Positions 45,347 through 56,090 are shown, numbered from the stretch's first letter. The stretch is 64,000 nucleotides of DNA from Chloroflexota bacterium (GCA_021785175.1 JAJYGH010000013.1:1-64000), one strand, 5' to 3'. Notes: generated by a model not told the origin, from the sequence alone. Program-made: numbers and translations.

Positions 45347-46049
45347 CGTTCGCCGCCTCCACCGCCTCCCGGTAGTCCACCCGTCCGGACAGCAGCGCCT
45401 CGCCGAGGATGACGGCCACGACGCCGGACTGCGCGAGCCGCCGGATCGCGTCGAGCGACGCGACGCCTCCGGCCACCGAGAACTCGGCATCTGCCGCCGC
45501 GGTCAGCGCCGCGAGCAGCCCTCGATCCGGCTCCTCGCCGCCGTGGGACAGCACGAACCGCTGCACGCCCTCGCCCGCCAGCCGCTCGACGAGCTGCGCC
45601 ACCGTCGGTGGGGTCCCGCTCTGCCAGCGGTATTCGCGCATCCGCTCGGGGCGTGGGTCGAGGCCCACCGCGAGCCAGCTCCCGGCCACGTCGAGACAGG
45701 CACGCAGCCTGCGCGCGTCCTCGGCCACGGCGAGGAGTGGCATCACGACGCGCGTGGCGCCGGCCGCGAACAGCAGCTGGATCTGCTCGGGGCCGTCGGC
45801 GCCGCCGGCCACCTGGAGCGGCGCGGCGACCTCGGACGCGGTCCGGCTCACGACCTCGAGCGCGACGGGCCTGCCGCGGCGCGCGCCGTCCATGTCAACG
45901 AGATGGATCGCCGGCGCTCCGAGCTCGACGAACTGCCGGGCGATCCGCTCGGGCCGGTCCGTCGGCGCCCCCCTGCCGGTCGAGGCGCCCGGCCAGAACA
46001 CCAGCCGCGAGCGCCCCTCCGTGACGTCGATGCTCGGGATGACCTGCAT
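45336..46049 (-). CDS. HisA/HisF-related TIM-barrel protein
   Basis: MQVIPSIDVTEGRSRLVFWPG, FVELGAPAIHLVDMDGARRG, VAGGADGPEQIQLLFAAGATRVVM, VAGGVASLDAIRRLAQSGVVAVILGEALLSG. Confidence 0.75.
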   Translation of the reverse strand: MQVIPSIDVTEGRSRLVFWPGASTGRGAPTDRPERIARQFVELGAPAIHLVDMDGARRGRPVALEVVSRTASEVAAPLQVAGGADGPEQIQLLFAAGATRVVMPLLAVAEDARRLRACLDVAGSWLAVGLDPRPERMREYRWQSGTPPTVAQLVERLAGEGVQRFVLSHGGEEPDRGLLAALTAAADAEFSVAGGVASLDAIRRLAQSGVVAVILGEALLSGRVDYREAVEAANDVG

Positions 46050-47884
46050 CAGTCGTTCCGCGCAGCCCGCCCGATCTTGCCGCCGTCCCGCGCCGCGGAC
46101 GCGCCGCTCGCGCCCCGCCCCGCCTCCGTTCGGGTGGGCTCTGTTCTCGGAGCGGTCGCTCCCGGCGCGCCCGTGCTCGCCGTCCGAACCCGCGCCTGCA
46201 TCGCCTCGCCGGTCGGGTCGAGGTCGGCGGGCGGCAGCGTCGCGCCGCCGCCTTCGCCAGCGAGCAGCCGGCGATGGAACGAGATCGGGAGGCTGCCCGA
46301 GTACAGCAGCTGGTCGTGGAAGCGCCGGAGCGAGAAGTCGGGCCCCAGCCGGCGGCGCTCGTCCTCGCGCAGCCGGAGCAGCAGGACCTTGCCGACGAGG
46401 TAGCTGAGCTGGTACGTCGGCGTGTAGGTGTAGCGGAACACCTCCGCCTGCGCGTTTGCCCGCTCGAACCCGGTCTGCTCGACGAGGAAGTCCGTCGCCT
46501 GTTCGACCGTCAGATCGCCGCGGTGGAGGCGGACGTCGAGCACGACCCGGCAGGACCGCCAGATGGCGTCGGTGTACATCGCCACCATGTGTTCCGGGCT
46601 CGCGTCGAAGCCCTGCTCGCGCATCATCTGCTCGCTGTACATGCCCCAGCCCTCGCAGAACTCCGGGGCGTCGACGAGCGCGCGGACGAGGCTCGGGTGC
46701 GTGATCGCCGCCGACAGCTGGAGATGGTGGCCCGGGTACGCCTCGTGCACGCTCGTGTTGCTGATCGACGCGAAGTTGTGCTCGCGCATCGCGTCGGGGT
46801 TGTCGCCGACCGACGGGGTCACGACGTAGATGCCGTCCGGCTGCGGGTCGAACCGCGGCGGCTCGAAGTACGCGGCGAACGGGACCGACGCGTTCCGCAG
46901 GTACTCCGGCGTGGCCTGCACGTGCAGCCGCTCCCCGGCCGGCATCGTCGCGAGGTCGTGGTCGATGATGTGCTGCCGCGCGCGGAACATGGCGTCGCGG
47001 TACGCGTCGAGCGCCTCGTCGAACGTCACCGGGTGATCGTTCTTGATGCGGTCGACGACCTCGGCCTCGGATGCGCGGCGGTCGACGTCGCGCGCCGCCC
47101 GCCGGCGCGCCTCGCGGTTCTCGCGAAGCTGCTCCTCGCCGATCGCGAGGATGTCGTCCGGCGTGAGCCCGTCGAGGGCACGGAGCCGGATGAGCTGCTC
47201 GTACCGCTCGCGACCGAGCGGCCAGTCGTCGGTCGCGTCCGCGAGCCGGGCGCGAAGCCACTCCTCGTACGCGTCGACCGCCTCCGACGCGCGCGCCACC
47301 GCGGCGTCGAGCCGTCGCGCCGCCTGGCTTCCCTCGGGCCACTCGCGCCGTCCGGCGTTGACCACCTCCGCGAACAGTCCTGGCATCTCGGCGCCCGTCG
47401 CGAGGTCGATCTCATTCCAGAGCCGCACGGGGCGACCGGTGAGCCGGGACCGGTGCTCGCGGAGCCAGGTCGGGACCCCCTCCAGCCGCGCGGTGATGGA
47501 CCCGAGCCGGTCGGGGAGGGGCGCGAAGTCGCGCGCGAGGATCGAGAACACGGCGTCCCCGATCTCCTCCAGCGCCGACGACCGCCGCTCCCACGTGCGC
47601 TCCTCGCCGAGCGTGAACAGGTCGAGCCGCGACGCGTGCAGCGCGAGATCGCGTTCGAACCGTGCCTCCTCCGAGAGCCCCGCTGCGTCGAGGCCCTCGA
47701 GCGCCGACATGAACGCGCGCTCGTGGTCGAGCCGGTCGAGCACGGCGTCCCGCGAGCCGTCGCCGAGGCGATGATCCTCCGAGTGGATCCCGACGAAGGT
47801 GGCGAACACCGGCATGGTCCGGACGAGGTACCGGAAGTGGTCCTCGACGAGTGGCCAGAACCGGGCGTCGAGCGGTGCGCTCAT
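46049..47884 (-). CDS. DUF885 family protein (putative metallo-carboxypeptidase-like)
   Basis: HEAYPGHHLQ, EFCEGWGMYSEQMM, YTPTYQLSYLVGK. Confidence 0.85.
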   Translation of the reverse strand: MSAPLDARFWPLVEDHFRYLVRTMPVFATFVGIHSEDHRLGDGSRDAVLDRLDHERAFMSALEGLDAAGLSEEARFERDLALHASRLDLFTLGEERTWERRSSALEEIGDAVFSILARDFAPLPDRLGSITARLEGVPTWLREHRSRLTGRPVRLWNEIDLATGAEMPGLFAEVVNAGRREWPEGSQAARRLDAAVARASEAVDAYEEWLRARLADATDDWPLGRERYEQLIRLRALDGLTPDDILAIGEEQLRENREARRRAARDVDRRASEAEVVDRIKNDHPVTFDEALDAYRDAMFRARQHIIDHDLATMPAGERLHVQATPEYLRNASVPFAAYFEPPRFDPQPDGIYVVTPSVGDNPDAMREHNFASISNTSVHEAYPGHHLQLSAAITHPSLVRALVDAPEFCEGWGMYSEQMMREQGFDASPEHMVAMYTDAIWRSCRVVLDVRLHRGDLTVEQATDFLVEQTGFERANAQAEVFRYTYTPTYQLSYLVGKVLLLRLREDERRRLGPDFSLRRFHDQLLYSGSLPISFHRRLLAGEGGGATLPPADLDPTGEAMQARVRTASTGAPGATAPRTEPTRTEAGRGASGASAARDGGKIGRAARND

Positions 47885-48050
47885 TTCACTCCGTTTCCTG
47901 CTGGGCGGCAGGGCCCAGGTGCGCGTCGAGCGTCGGCGCCGGCGCGGCCGGTTGCGGGCGGTGCGACATCAGGCCGGCTGGTGGGACCGGCTGGTCCCCC
48001 TGCTGCGTCGCGTCGTGGCCGAGCGCCCGCCCGTGCCGCTCCCCGTCCCG

Positions 48051-49175
48051 TCAGTTGACCGGCGTTGCGGGTGCCGGCGCGGCCCCGCAGGCGGCGAGGG
48101 CCCTCCGGCACGCCTGCACGACCCGGTCCACGTCCTCGATGTCCACGCCGTAGTGCGTCACGGCGCGGACCGTGTCGTGCGCGTAGCTCACCATCAGGAC
48201 GCCCTCGGCGCGCAGCTCTTCGAGGAAGCGTTCCCGGAGCTCCCACCGCGAGAGCCGGGCCGCCTCGCCGCCGGGATCCGTGGCCGCGATACCGAAGATC
48301 ACGAAGTTGGTGGTCGCGCGCGTCGGGTCGAGGCCGACGATCCCCGGCATCGATGCGAGCCCCTCCGCCAGCCGGCGCGCGTTCACGTGGTCCTCGGCCA
48401 GCCGTTCGATCATCCCGTCGGGCCCGTCGCTCAGCGCGACCAGCCCTGCCGCCGCCAGCACCCCGACCTGCCGCATGCCGCCGCCGACGAGCTTGCGCGC
48501 GCGCCGGGCGCGGGCAACGAAGCCCGCCGATCCGACGACGACGGAACCGACCGGGCACGCGAGGCCCTTCGAGAGGCAGAACGTCGCGGAGTCGGCGTGT
48601 TCGAGCAGCTCCGCGGCGCTGACCCCCAGGGCAACCGCCGCGTTGAACAGGCGCGCCCCGTCGACGTGGAGGGGCACCCCGCGCCCGTGCGCGATCGCCG
48701 CGATCTCCGCGGTGTACGCCGGTCTCAGCGGCTGGCCCATCGAATGGGCGTGGGTGTTCTCGAGCACGACGAGGGAGGTCCGCGGCTCGTGAAGGTCGAG
48801 CGGATCGCGGAACGCCGCCGCGACGAGAGCCGGATCGATCGTCCCGTCCGGCCGGGCCGGGATCCCGCGGGCCGACGCGCCGACGATGACGGCGTGGCCT
48901 GCCTGCTCGTCGATGATCGTGTGAGACTCGGCTTCGGCGATGATCTCGCCGCCGCGCGGCACGTGCGCGATGAGCGAGACGAGGTTTCCCATGGTGCCCG
49001 ACGCGACGAACACACCGGCCTCCATGCCGGTGATCTCCGCTGCGCGCGCCTCGAGCGCGTTGACGGTCGGGTCGTCGCCGAAGACATCGTCACCGACCTC
49101 GGCCTCGGCCATCGCGCGACGCATGGCGGGCGTGGGGTGGGTGACGGTATCCGAGCGCAGGTCGATGGGGGGCAT
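48051..49175 (-). CDS. Low-specificity L-threonine aldolase
   Basis: IDLRSDTVTHPTPAMRRAMAEAEVGDDVFGDDPTVNALE, LHVDGARLFNAAVALG, TFCLSKGLACPVGSVVVG. Confidence 0.92.
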   Translation of the reverse strand: MPPIDLRSDTVTHPTPAMRRAMAEAEVGDDVFGDDPTVNALEARAAEITGMEAGVFVASGTMGNLVSLIAHVPRGGEIIAEAESHTIIDEQAGHAVIVGASARGIPARPDGTIDPALVAAAFRDPLDLHEPRTSLVVLENTHAHSMGQPLRPAYTAEIAAIAHGRGVPLHVDGARLFNAAVALGVSAAELLEHADSATFCLSKGLACPVGSVVVGSAGFVARARRARKLVGGGMRQVGVLAAAGLVALSDGPDGMIERLAEDHVNARRLAEGLASMPGIVGLDPTRATTNFVIFGIAATDPGGEAARLSRWELRERFLEELRAEGVLMVSYAHDTVRAVTHYGVDIEDVDRVVQACRRALAACGAAPAPATPVN

Positions 49176-49261
49176 CGCCGGGCAGTATAGGGCGCGGGCC
49201 GATCCGCGGCCTGCCGGTCAGCGGTGGCCTGCCGTACCTGCTACACTCCGCCGCGCCGCAC

Positions 49262-49338
49262 GGACCCGTGGTGTAGCGGCCCAACATGCCAGCCTGTCAC
49301 GCTGGAGATCGCCGGTTCGAATCCGGTCGGGTCCGCCA
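49262..49338 (+). tRNA. tRNA-Asp (anticodon GTC)
   Basis: GGACCCGTGGTGTAGCGGCCCAACATGCCAGCCTGTCACGCTGGAGATCGCCGGTTCGAATCCGGTCGGGTCCGCCA. Confidence 0.95.
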
Positions 49339-49623
49339 TCGCGCCCTCTCTCCCCTCCCGTCCCGTGATCGACCACGTCTTCGTCGTCTCCGCGGGCGCC
49401 GGCAGACGGGTACCGTCCGGGCGCCGCCGTGGTCGCCGATCGTTACGCGCGTTGCACCCATGCGCGTCGGCCCGCGTTTCCGGTGCGTTCGCACCATGCT
49501 TCGGCCTGCCCGACCGGGTAGCGTTGGCGCGCCGAAGGCGGGGGCCGGTTCGACCGGGCCGCCCGGCCTCAGGCTTCGCGCGGACACGATGCAGAGCGCG
49601 CCCGATTCGGGAGGACAGTCGCC

Positions 49624-51016
49624 GATGGATGCCCTGGACCTCGCCCGGTGGCAATTCGGGATCACCACCGTCTACCACTTCCTGTTCGTCCCGCTGACGA
49701 TCGGTCTGGCGTTCGTCGTGGCCGGCCTGCAGACGGCGTGGGTCCGGACCGGAAACGAGCGATGGCTCCGCCTGACGCGGTTCTACGGCGAGCTGTTCCT
49801 CATCAACTTCGCGCTCGGCGTGGTCACCGGCATCGTCCAGGAGTTCCAGTTCGGCATGAACTGGAGCGACTACAGCCGGTACGTCGGAGACATCTTCGGC
49901 GCGCCGCTGGCGATCGAGGGGTTGCTCGCGTTCTTCCTCGAGTCGACGTTCCTCGGCCTGTGGATCTTCGGCTGGGGCCGCCTCCCGCGCCGCGTGCATC
50001 TCGCGACGATCTGGCTGACGGCGATCGGCACCATGCTGTCGGCCTACTTCATCCTCGTCGCAAACTCGTGGATGCAGGATCCCGTCGGCTACACGTACAA
50101 CGCGGCGGCGGGTCGGGCGCAGCTCACCGACTTCCTCGCGGTCCTCACCAGCCCGGTCGCGATCGTCACGTTCCTGCACACGATCTTCGCCGCGTTCCTG
50201 ACGGCTGGGGCGTTCGTGGCCGGCGTCGCGCTGTGGCGGCTCGCACGCGGTGCCGGTGAGGACGAGTCGGTGTTCCGGACGGCGGCCCGCGTCGGCGCCG
50301 TCACGGTGCTGGTCGCCGCCGTGCTCGTCGTCGTTTCAGGCGACCAGCAGGGCAAGCAGATGACGGCCATGCAGCCCATGAAGATGGCGGCGGCCGAGGC
50401 GCTGTACAACACGAGCCAGCCCGCCGGACTCAGCCTCTTCACGGTCGGCACGCTCGACGGCAGCCGCGAGCTCTTCTCGATCCGCGTCCCCGACATCCTC
50501 TCGTTCCTCGCGACCGGGAGCTTCGACGGGAAGGTCGAGGGGATCAACCAGCTGCAGGCACAGTACGCAGCGACCTACGGGCCCGGCGACTACCGTCCGA
50601 TCATCCCGGTCAGCTACTGGTCGTTCCGGCTCATGATCGGCACGGGCGGTCTCGCGGCCATCGCGGCGCTCTGGATGCTGTGGGCGCTCCGGCGCGGTCT
50701 CCGACCGAATCGGTGGGTCGTTGCCGCGGGCATGGTCCTCCCGCTCCTGCCCCTCGCGGCCAACTCGTTCGGCTGGATCCTGACCGAGATGGGCCGGCAG
50801 CCGTGGATCGTCTTCGGCCTCATGCAGACCTCGTCCGGCGTCTCGCCCAGCACCGCCCCGTGGGAGGTGCTCGTGACGCTCGTCGGTTTCACGGTGCTGT
50901 ACGGCGCACTCGCCGTCGTCGAGGTCGGGCTGCTCGTGCGACGCATCCGCGCCGGGCTTCCGGCGCCGGCGGAGACCGGCGAGGAGTCCGAGCGGCCGAT
51001 CGCGTTCGCGTACTAG
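49624..51016 (+). CDS. cydA: Cytochrome bd ubiquinol oxidase subunit I
   Basis: ARWQFGITTVYHFLFVPLTIGLAF, GVVTGIVQEFQFGMNW, ANSFGWILTEMGRQPWIVFGLMQTSSGVSP. Confidence 0.95.
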
Positions 51017-51029
51017 GAGGATCACGGAG

Positions 51030-52049
51030 ATGGCCCTCACGGACATCTGGTTCGGCCTCATCGCGGTCCTCTGGGTCGGGTACCTCGTCCTCGACGGGTT
51101 CGACTTCGGCGTCGGGATCCTGCTGCCCGTGCTCGGCAGGTCCGAGGGGGAGCGACGCCTGATGCTGCGCACGATCGGGCCGGTGTGGGATGGCAACGAG
51201 GTGTGGGTGCTGGTCGCCGGCGGCGCGACCTTCGCGGCATTCCCGGCCTGGTACGCCTCGCTGTTCTCGGGCTTCTACCTGGCACTGTTCCTGGTCCTCG
51301 TCGGGCTGATCCTGCGCGGCGTCGCGATCGAGTACCGGAACAAGCGCCCGGAGCCGACGTGGCGGACGCGCTGGGACCGGGCGGTCTTCGTCGGGTCGCT
51401 GCTCCCCGCGATCCTGTGGGGCGTGGCGTTCGCGAACATCGTCGCGGGCGTGCCGCTCGACGCGCACCACGACTACACGGGCACGCTGCTCACGCTGCTC
51501 AACCCGTTCGGGCTGCTCGGCGGGCTCACGACGCTCGGCCTGTTCGTCACCCACGGGGCGACGTTCCTGGCGCTCAAGACCGAGGGCGACATCCGGACAC
51601 GCGCGAACCGTCTGGCCGGGCAGACCGGGCTCGTGACGGCCGTTCTCGCCGTCGCATTCCTCGCCTGGACGCAGGTCCAGCGCGGCGACGCGGCCTCGCT
51701 CGCAGTCTCGGTGCTCGCCGCGGTCGCGTTCGTGGGCGCCCTCGTCGCCAACCGGCTCGGCCGGGAGGGCTGGAGCTTCATCGGCACGGCCGCGACGATC
51801 GCGCTCGCGGTCGTGGCGCTGTTCGCGGCGCTCTACCCCGACGTCCTGCCCTCGACGACGAACGCGGCGTACAGCCTGACAACGACGAATGCGGCGTCGA
51901 CGGACTACACGCTCTCGATCATGACGGTCGTCGCGGTGGTCTTCACACCGATCGTCCTGATCTACCAGGGGTGGACGTACTGGGTCTTCCGGAAGCGGCT
52001 CTCGATGCAGCTGGTGGGGGACGAGGAGCCGGCGGCGCACGGCGCCTGA
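51030..52049 (+). CDS. cydB: Cytochrome bd ubiquinol oxidase subunit II
   Basis: DIWFGLIAVLWVGYLVLDGFDFGVGILLPVLGRSEGERRLMLRTIGPVWDGNEVWVLVAGGATFAAFPAWYA. Confidence 0.95.
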   Translation: MALTDIWFGLIAVLWVGYLVLDGFDFGVGILLPVLGRSEGERRLMLRTIGPVWDGNEVWVLVAGGATFAAFPAWYASLFSGFYLALFLVLVGLILRGVAIEYRNKRPEPTWRTRWDRAVFVGSLLPAILWGVAFANIVAGVPLDAHHDYTGTLLTLLNPFGLLGGLTTLGLFVTHGATFLALKTEGDIRTRANRLAGQTGLVTAVLAVAFLAWTQVQRGDAASLAVSVLAAVAFVGALVANRLGREGWSFIGTAATIALAVVALFAALYPDVLPSTTNAAYSLTTTNAASTDYTLSIMTVVAVVFTPIVLIYQGWTYWVFRKRLSMQLVGDEEPAAHGA

Positions 52050-52230
52050 CCCGGGGACTGCCGGCGCGGGTGCCGGCTGGCAACTCCGGCGCGCTCCGGC
52101 AGACGCGATCGCGCCGTGCGGCCCATGATTCCCGAGTGCCTCGATCCTGCGCGACCCGAGCCTGCATGACTCGATCCCCGGTGACTGGCTGTCGGCGCCA
52201 TCGGCAGGCGTCACCCGGCACGCTGCGGCG

Positions 52231-53889
52231 GTGAGGCGCCTCGACCCGCGCCTGCTCCGGCGCGCCCGGGATGCGCGCGCTCCGATCGCGCTCGTGGTCG
52301 TGCTCGGGTTCGCGGCCGCGGCGCTCGCGATCGCGCAGGCGGCCCTCCTTGCCGACGCCATCAGCGCCGCCGTCGAGCGCGGGGCGAGCGTCGCCGATCT
52401 CGGTGGCGTCCTGGCCTCGCTGGCCGTCGTCCTCGCCGGCCGGGCCCTCGTCGCCTGGGCGAACGAGTCGGCCGCCCATCGCGCGTCGGCCGGGATCAAG
52501 TCGAGCATCCGGATGGATCTTCTGCGGAGGCTCGTCGAGCTCGGCCCGCGGTGGGCCGCCGGGGCGCAGTCCGGCGCTCTCGTTGCGCTGGCCACCCGCG
52601 GCATCGACGCGCTCGACGGGTACTTCGCGCGGTACCTGCCGCAGCTCGTGCTCGCGGCCGTGCTCCCGGTGGCCGTGGTGCTGACGATCATTCCCGCGGA
52701 TCCGCTCTCGGCGTTGATCGTCGCGCTGACCATCCCCGTGATCGTGCTGTTCCTCGTGCTCATCGGCATGGCGACCGTGGCCCAGCGGAAGCGGCGATGG
52801 CACGCGCTCGCCCGTCTCTCCCACCACTTCCTCGACGTCGTCACGGGGTTGCCGACGCTGCGCGCGTTCGGCCGGTCGCGGGCGCAGATGGCATCCCTGG
52901 AGCGAGCCACGGACGCCTACCGGCGCGAGACGCTGCGCGCGCTGCGCGTGGCGTTCCTGTCGGCGTTCGTGCTCGAGATGGGCGCCACGCTCTCCGTGGC
53001 GCTCGTGGCAGTGGGGATCGGGCTGCGGCTCGTCGACGGCCTGCTCGATCTTCGGACCGGGCTGTTCGTGCTGATCCTCGCCCCGGAGGCGTACCTGCCG
53101 CTCCGCGCGCTCGGTGCGCAGTTCCACGCGAGCGAGGAGGGGCTCGAGGCCGCCGAGTCCGCGTTCCGGGTGATCGAGACGCCGCTCCCGCTCGGCGGAA
53201 GCCGGACCGACGTGCCGGATCTCCGGTCCGGAGAGCTGCGCATCGAGAGGGTGACCGTCCGGCAGCCGGGGCGCGGCCTCGCCGCCCCGTGCGACGTCTC
53301 GTTCGCGGTCCGAGGCGGAGAGATGGTGGCGATCGCGGGTCCCAGCGGCGCGGGGAAGACGACGCTGCTCGAGGTGCTCGCCGGGCTCATCGCCCCCGAC
53401 GAGGGAAGGGTGCTCGCCACGGGTCGCGATGGCGCGATCGCCGTCGCCGACCTCGATCCGGCCGCGTGGCGTCCGAACCTCGCGTACGTCGCGCAGGAGC
53501 CGTACCTGTTCCCCGGCACCGTCGCCGAGAACGTCCGCCTCGCGGCCCCGTCGGCGACCGACGACCAGGTGGCCGGCGCGCTCGCGTCGGTCGGGCTCGG
53601 GGAGCTCGACCCGCTGACGCCGCTGGGCGAGGGCGGGTCGGGCCTGTCGACCGGGCAGCGCCGGCGGATCGCCATCGCGCGCGCCGTGGTTCGCGACGCG
53701 GCCCTGCTCCTTCTGGACGAGCCGACGGCCGGGCTCGACGAGGCGAGCGAGTGCCAGGTGCTGGCCACGGTGAAGGCGCTGGCGAGGCGGGATCGGCGGG
53801 CGGTCGTGGTCGTGGCGCACCGGTCGGCTGCGCTGGCGTCGGCGGACCGCGTCGTCGACGTGGTTGCGGCCGGCGGAGCGGTGGCATGA
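52231..53889 (+). CDS. cydD: Thiol reductant ABC exporter subunit CydD
   Basis: GPSGAGKTTLLEVLAGL, ABC-exporter TM region; GTG start; follows cydAB. Confidence 0.92.
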   Translation: MRRLDPRLLRRARDARAPIALVVVLGFAAAALAIAQAALLADAISAAVERGASVADLGGVLASLAVVLAGRALVAWANESAAHRASAGIKSSIRMDLLRRLVELGPRWAAGAQSGALVALATRGIDALDGYFARYLPQLVLAAVLPVAVVLTIIPADPLSALIVALTIPVIVLFLVLIGMATVAQRKRRWHALARLSHHFLDVVTGLPTLRAFGRSRAQMASLERATDAYRRETLRALRVAFLSAFVLEMGATLSVALVAVGIGLRLVDGLLDLRTGLFVLILAPEAYLPLRALGAQFHASEEGLEAAESAFRVIETPLPLGGSRTDVPDLRSGELRIERVTVRQPGRGLAAPCDVSFAVRGGEMVAIAGPSGAGKTTLLEVLAGLIAPDEGRVLATGRDGAIAVADLDPAAWRPNLAYVAQEPYLFPGTVAENVRLAAPSATDDQVAGALASVGLGELDPLTPLGEGGSGLSTGQRRRIAIARAVVRDAALLLLDEPTAGLDEASECQVLATVKALARRDRRAVVVVAHRSAALASADRVVDVVAAGGAVA

Positions 53890-53912
53890 GCGGTGGCATG
53901 AGCGGTGGAGTG
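53877..53912 (+). repeat. 12-bp tandem repeat spanning the cydD stop/cydC start
   Basis: AGCGGTGGCATG x2 exact plus a 10/12 third unit. Confidence 0.9.
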
Positions 53913-55730
53913 GCACGCCGCGTGGGGGACGGCGGAGCGTCCGGGGGGGCCGTGCGCCGACTCGGCGGTGCGCCGTCCGGACGGCCAGGCGGCGGCGGTG
54001 TGTTCCAGGCCGCGAATCTCGTCGCATGGGCGCGCACGCTTGCGCGTCCCGCTCGCGGCCGCCTCGGGCTCGGCATCCTCGCCGGGGTCGCCGCCGCGGT
54101 GTCCGCGGTTGGCCTGACGGCCGTCTCCGCGTGGCTGATCTCGCGCGCGGCGGAACGGCCGCCCGTGCTCGCACTGATGGTCGCGATCGTCGGCGTGCGG
54201 ACGTTCGGGATCGGACGCGGCGCGTTCCGGTACGCCGAGCGGCTCGTCTCCCACGACGCCGCGTTCCGGATCCTCGCGGGCGTCCGAAGCACGGCCTACG
54301 CGCGCCTCGAGCGCCTCGCCCCGGCGGGCCTCGCCGAGCTCCGGAGCGGCGACCTCCTGACGCGGCTCGTCGTGGACATCGACGGGCTCGCCGACGTCTG
54401 GCTCCGCGTGCTCGAGCCGTACGCGATCGCCGCGATCGTGGGGGGAGGCGCCGTCCTGCTCGTCGGCGCGCTCGTCCCCGCGGCAGGACTGGCGCTCGGC
54501 GCGACGCTCCTCGCCGTCGCGCTCGGGGGGCCGCTCGCCGCCTCATACGTCGCGGCCGCCGCCGAGCGCCGCGTGTCCCCGGCGCGTGGCGCGGTCGCTT
54601 CCGCCGCGCTCGAGCTGCTCCGCGGGGCCCCGGAGCTCGTCGTGCACGGGGCGGCCGACAGCCGCCTGGCTGCGCTCGCGGGCCTCGACGGCGACCTCCG
54701 TGCGATCGAGGCGCGCTCGGCGAGGGGCTCGGGGATCGGCTCGCTCGTCGCGGGCCTGGGCGCGGGCGCCGGGATCTGGCTCGCGCTGGTCGCCGGCCTC
54801 CTCGCGCTGCGGTCCGGCTCGCTGCCAGGGGTCGCGCTCGCGGTCGTGGTGCTCACACCGATCGCCGCCCACGAGCTGGTCGCCGGGCTCGCTCCCGCGG
54901 CGCAGCAGCTGCCGCGACTCCGATCCGCCGCCCGGCGCGTCACGGAGGTGCTCGAGCGTCCCGATCCGGTTCGCGAGCCGGAGATGCCGGAGCCGCTGCC
55001 GCACGGTCCCTACGGCATCCGGATCCGCGGCCTCCGCGCCCGATACGGCGACGGTCCCGAGGTACTCGGCGGCGTCGACCTCGACCTGCCCGCCGGCGGC
55101 ATCGCGCTCGTGACGGGCCAGAGCGGCGCGGGAAAGACGACGCTTGCGTCCGTCCTGCTGCGCTTTCTCGAGCCTTCCGCCGGCACCGTCGAACTCATGG
55201 GCGTGGACGGCAGCGTGGCCCTGGCCGACCTGTCGGATGACGACGTCCGCCGCGTCGTGGGCGTCTGTGCGCAGGACGTGCACGTCTTCGACACGACGAT
55301 CCTCGACAACGTCCGGCTGGCCCGACCGGCGGCGACGCCCGAGGACGTGGATCGGGCGCTGCGCGCCGCGCGGCTCGACACGTGGGTCGCGTCGCTCCCC
55401 GACGGCGGCGGGACGCTCGTCGGCGAGCACGGCGCGCGGCTTTCGGGCGGCCAGCGACAGCGGCTCGGGCTTGCTCGTGCGCTCCTGGCCGACCCACCGA
55501 TCCTCGTCCTCGACGAGCCGACGGAGCACCTCGACGAAGCAACGGCGGCGGCGCTGGCGTCCGACCTGCTCGCTGCCACCGCGGGACGCACCGCGATCTT
55601 CATCACGCATCGGCCGGAGCTGATCCGGATGGTCGAGGGTCGGGGCGTGGCCCGGCTCGACCTGGGGAGGTGGGCGGACGGGGAGGAGCGGATCCCCTCC
55701 GTCGCGGCGGTTGGCGCCGCGGGGGCCTGA
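53886..55730 (+). CDS. cydC: Thiol reductant ABC exporter subunit CydC
   Basis: GQSGAGKTTLASVLLRFLEP, LSGGQRQRLGLARALLADPPILVLDEPTEHLD; ATGA overlap with cydD. Confidence 0.92.
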   Translation: MSGGMSGGVARRVGDGGASGGAVRRLGGAPSGRPGGGGVFQAANLVAWARTLARPARGRLGLGILAGVAAAVSAVGLTAVSAWLISRAAERPPVLALMVAIVGVRTFGIGRGAFRYAERLVSHDAAFRILAGVRSTAYARLERLAPAGLAELRSGDLLTRLVVDIDGLADVWLRVLEPYAIAAIVGGGAVLLVGALVPAAGLALGATLLAVALGGPLAASYVAAAAERRVSPARGAVASAALELLRGAPELVVHGAADSRLAALAGLDGDLRAIEARSARGSGIGSLVAGLGAGAGIWLALVAGLLALRSGSLPGVALAVVVLTPIAAHELVAGLAPAAQQLPRLRSAARRVTEVLERPDPVREPEMPEPLPHGPYGIRIRGLRARYGDGPEVLGGVDLDLPAGGIALVTGQSGAGKTTLASVLLRFLEPSAGTVELMGVDGSVALADLSDDDVRRVVGVCAQDVHVFDTTILDNVRLARPAATPEDVDRALRAARLDTWVASLPDGGGTLVGEHGARLSGGQRQRLGLARALLADPPILVLDEPTEHLDEATAAALASDLLAATAGRTAIFITHRPELIRMVEGRGVARLDLGRWADGEERIPSVAAVGAAGA

Positions 55731-55739
55731 GCGCCCCTG

Positions 55740-56090
55740 TCAGCGCAGACCGCGCGCCGGGGGCACGCGGTGGTATCGCTCCATCAGGCGTGCGAGCGCG
55801 GCTCTTGCCTCGGCCCACTCGAGCTGGTCCCCGACGAGCACGACATCGGGCCCGAACGGCGCGACCTGGCTCATCGCCATGAGCAGCGACTCGAACCGGC
55901 CGTCGTCCGCGGCGTCGCGGTAGCAGATCGGGCACGTCGGCGCCATGTACGCGCGGGGCGCCTCGCCGTACGGCAACCCGCACCGCCGGCAGAACGTCGC
56001 GCCGCTCCCCGTCGACTGGACGCCGCACTGGAGGCAGACCGGCAGCGAGGGCTGCGCCGGGGCAGGGCGGCCGACGAAGAGCGGGCTCAC
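55740..56090 (-). CDS. Zinc-ribbon hypothetical protein
   Basis: CLQCGVQSTGSGATFCRRCG, CPICYRDA; GTG start inferred. Confidence 0.55.
   Translation of the reverse strand: MSPLFVGRPAPAQPSLPVCLQCGVQSTGSGATFCRRCGLPYGEAPRAYMAPTCPICYRDAADDGRFESLLMAMSQVAPFGPDVVLVGDQLEWAEARAALARLMERYHRVPPARGLR

Noticed and set aside
50889-52910. 673-aa minus ORF
   Set aside because: Antisense to cydA/B/D; composition bias only.
51943-54546. 867-aa minus ORF
   Set aside because: Antisense to cydD/cydC; composition bias only.
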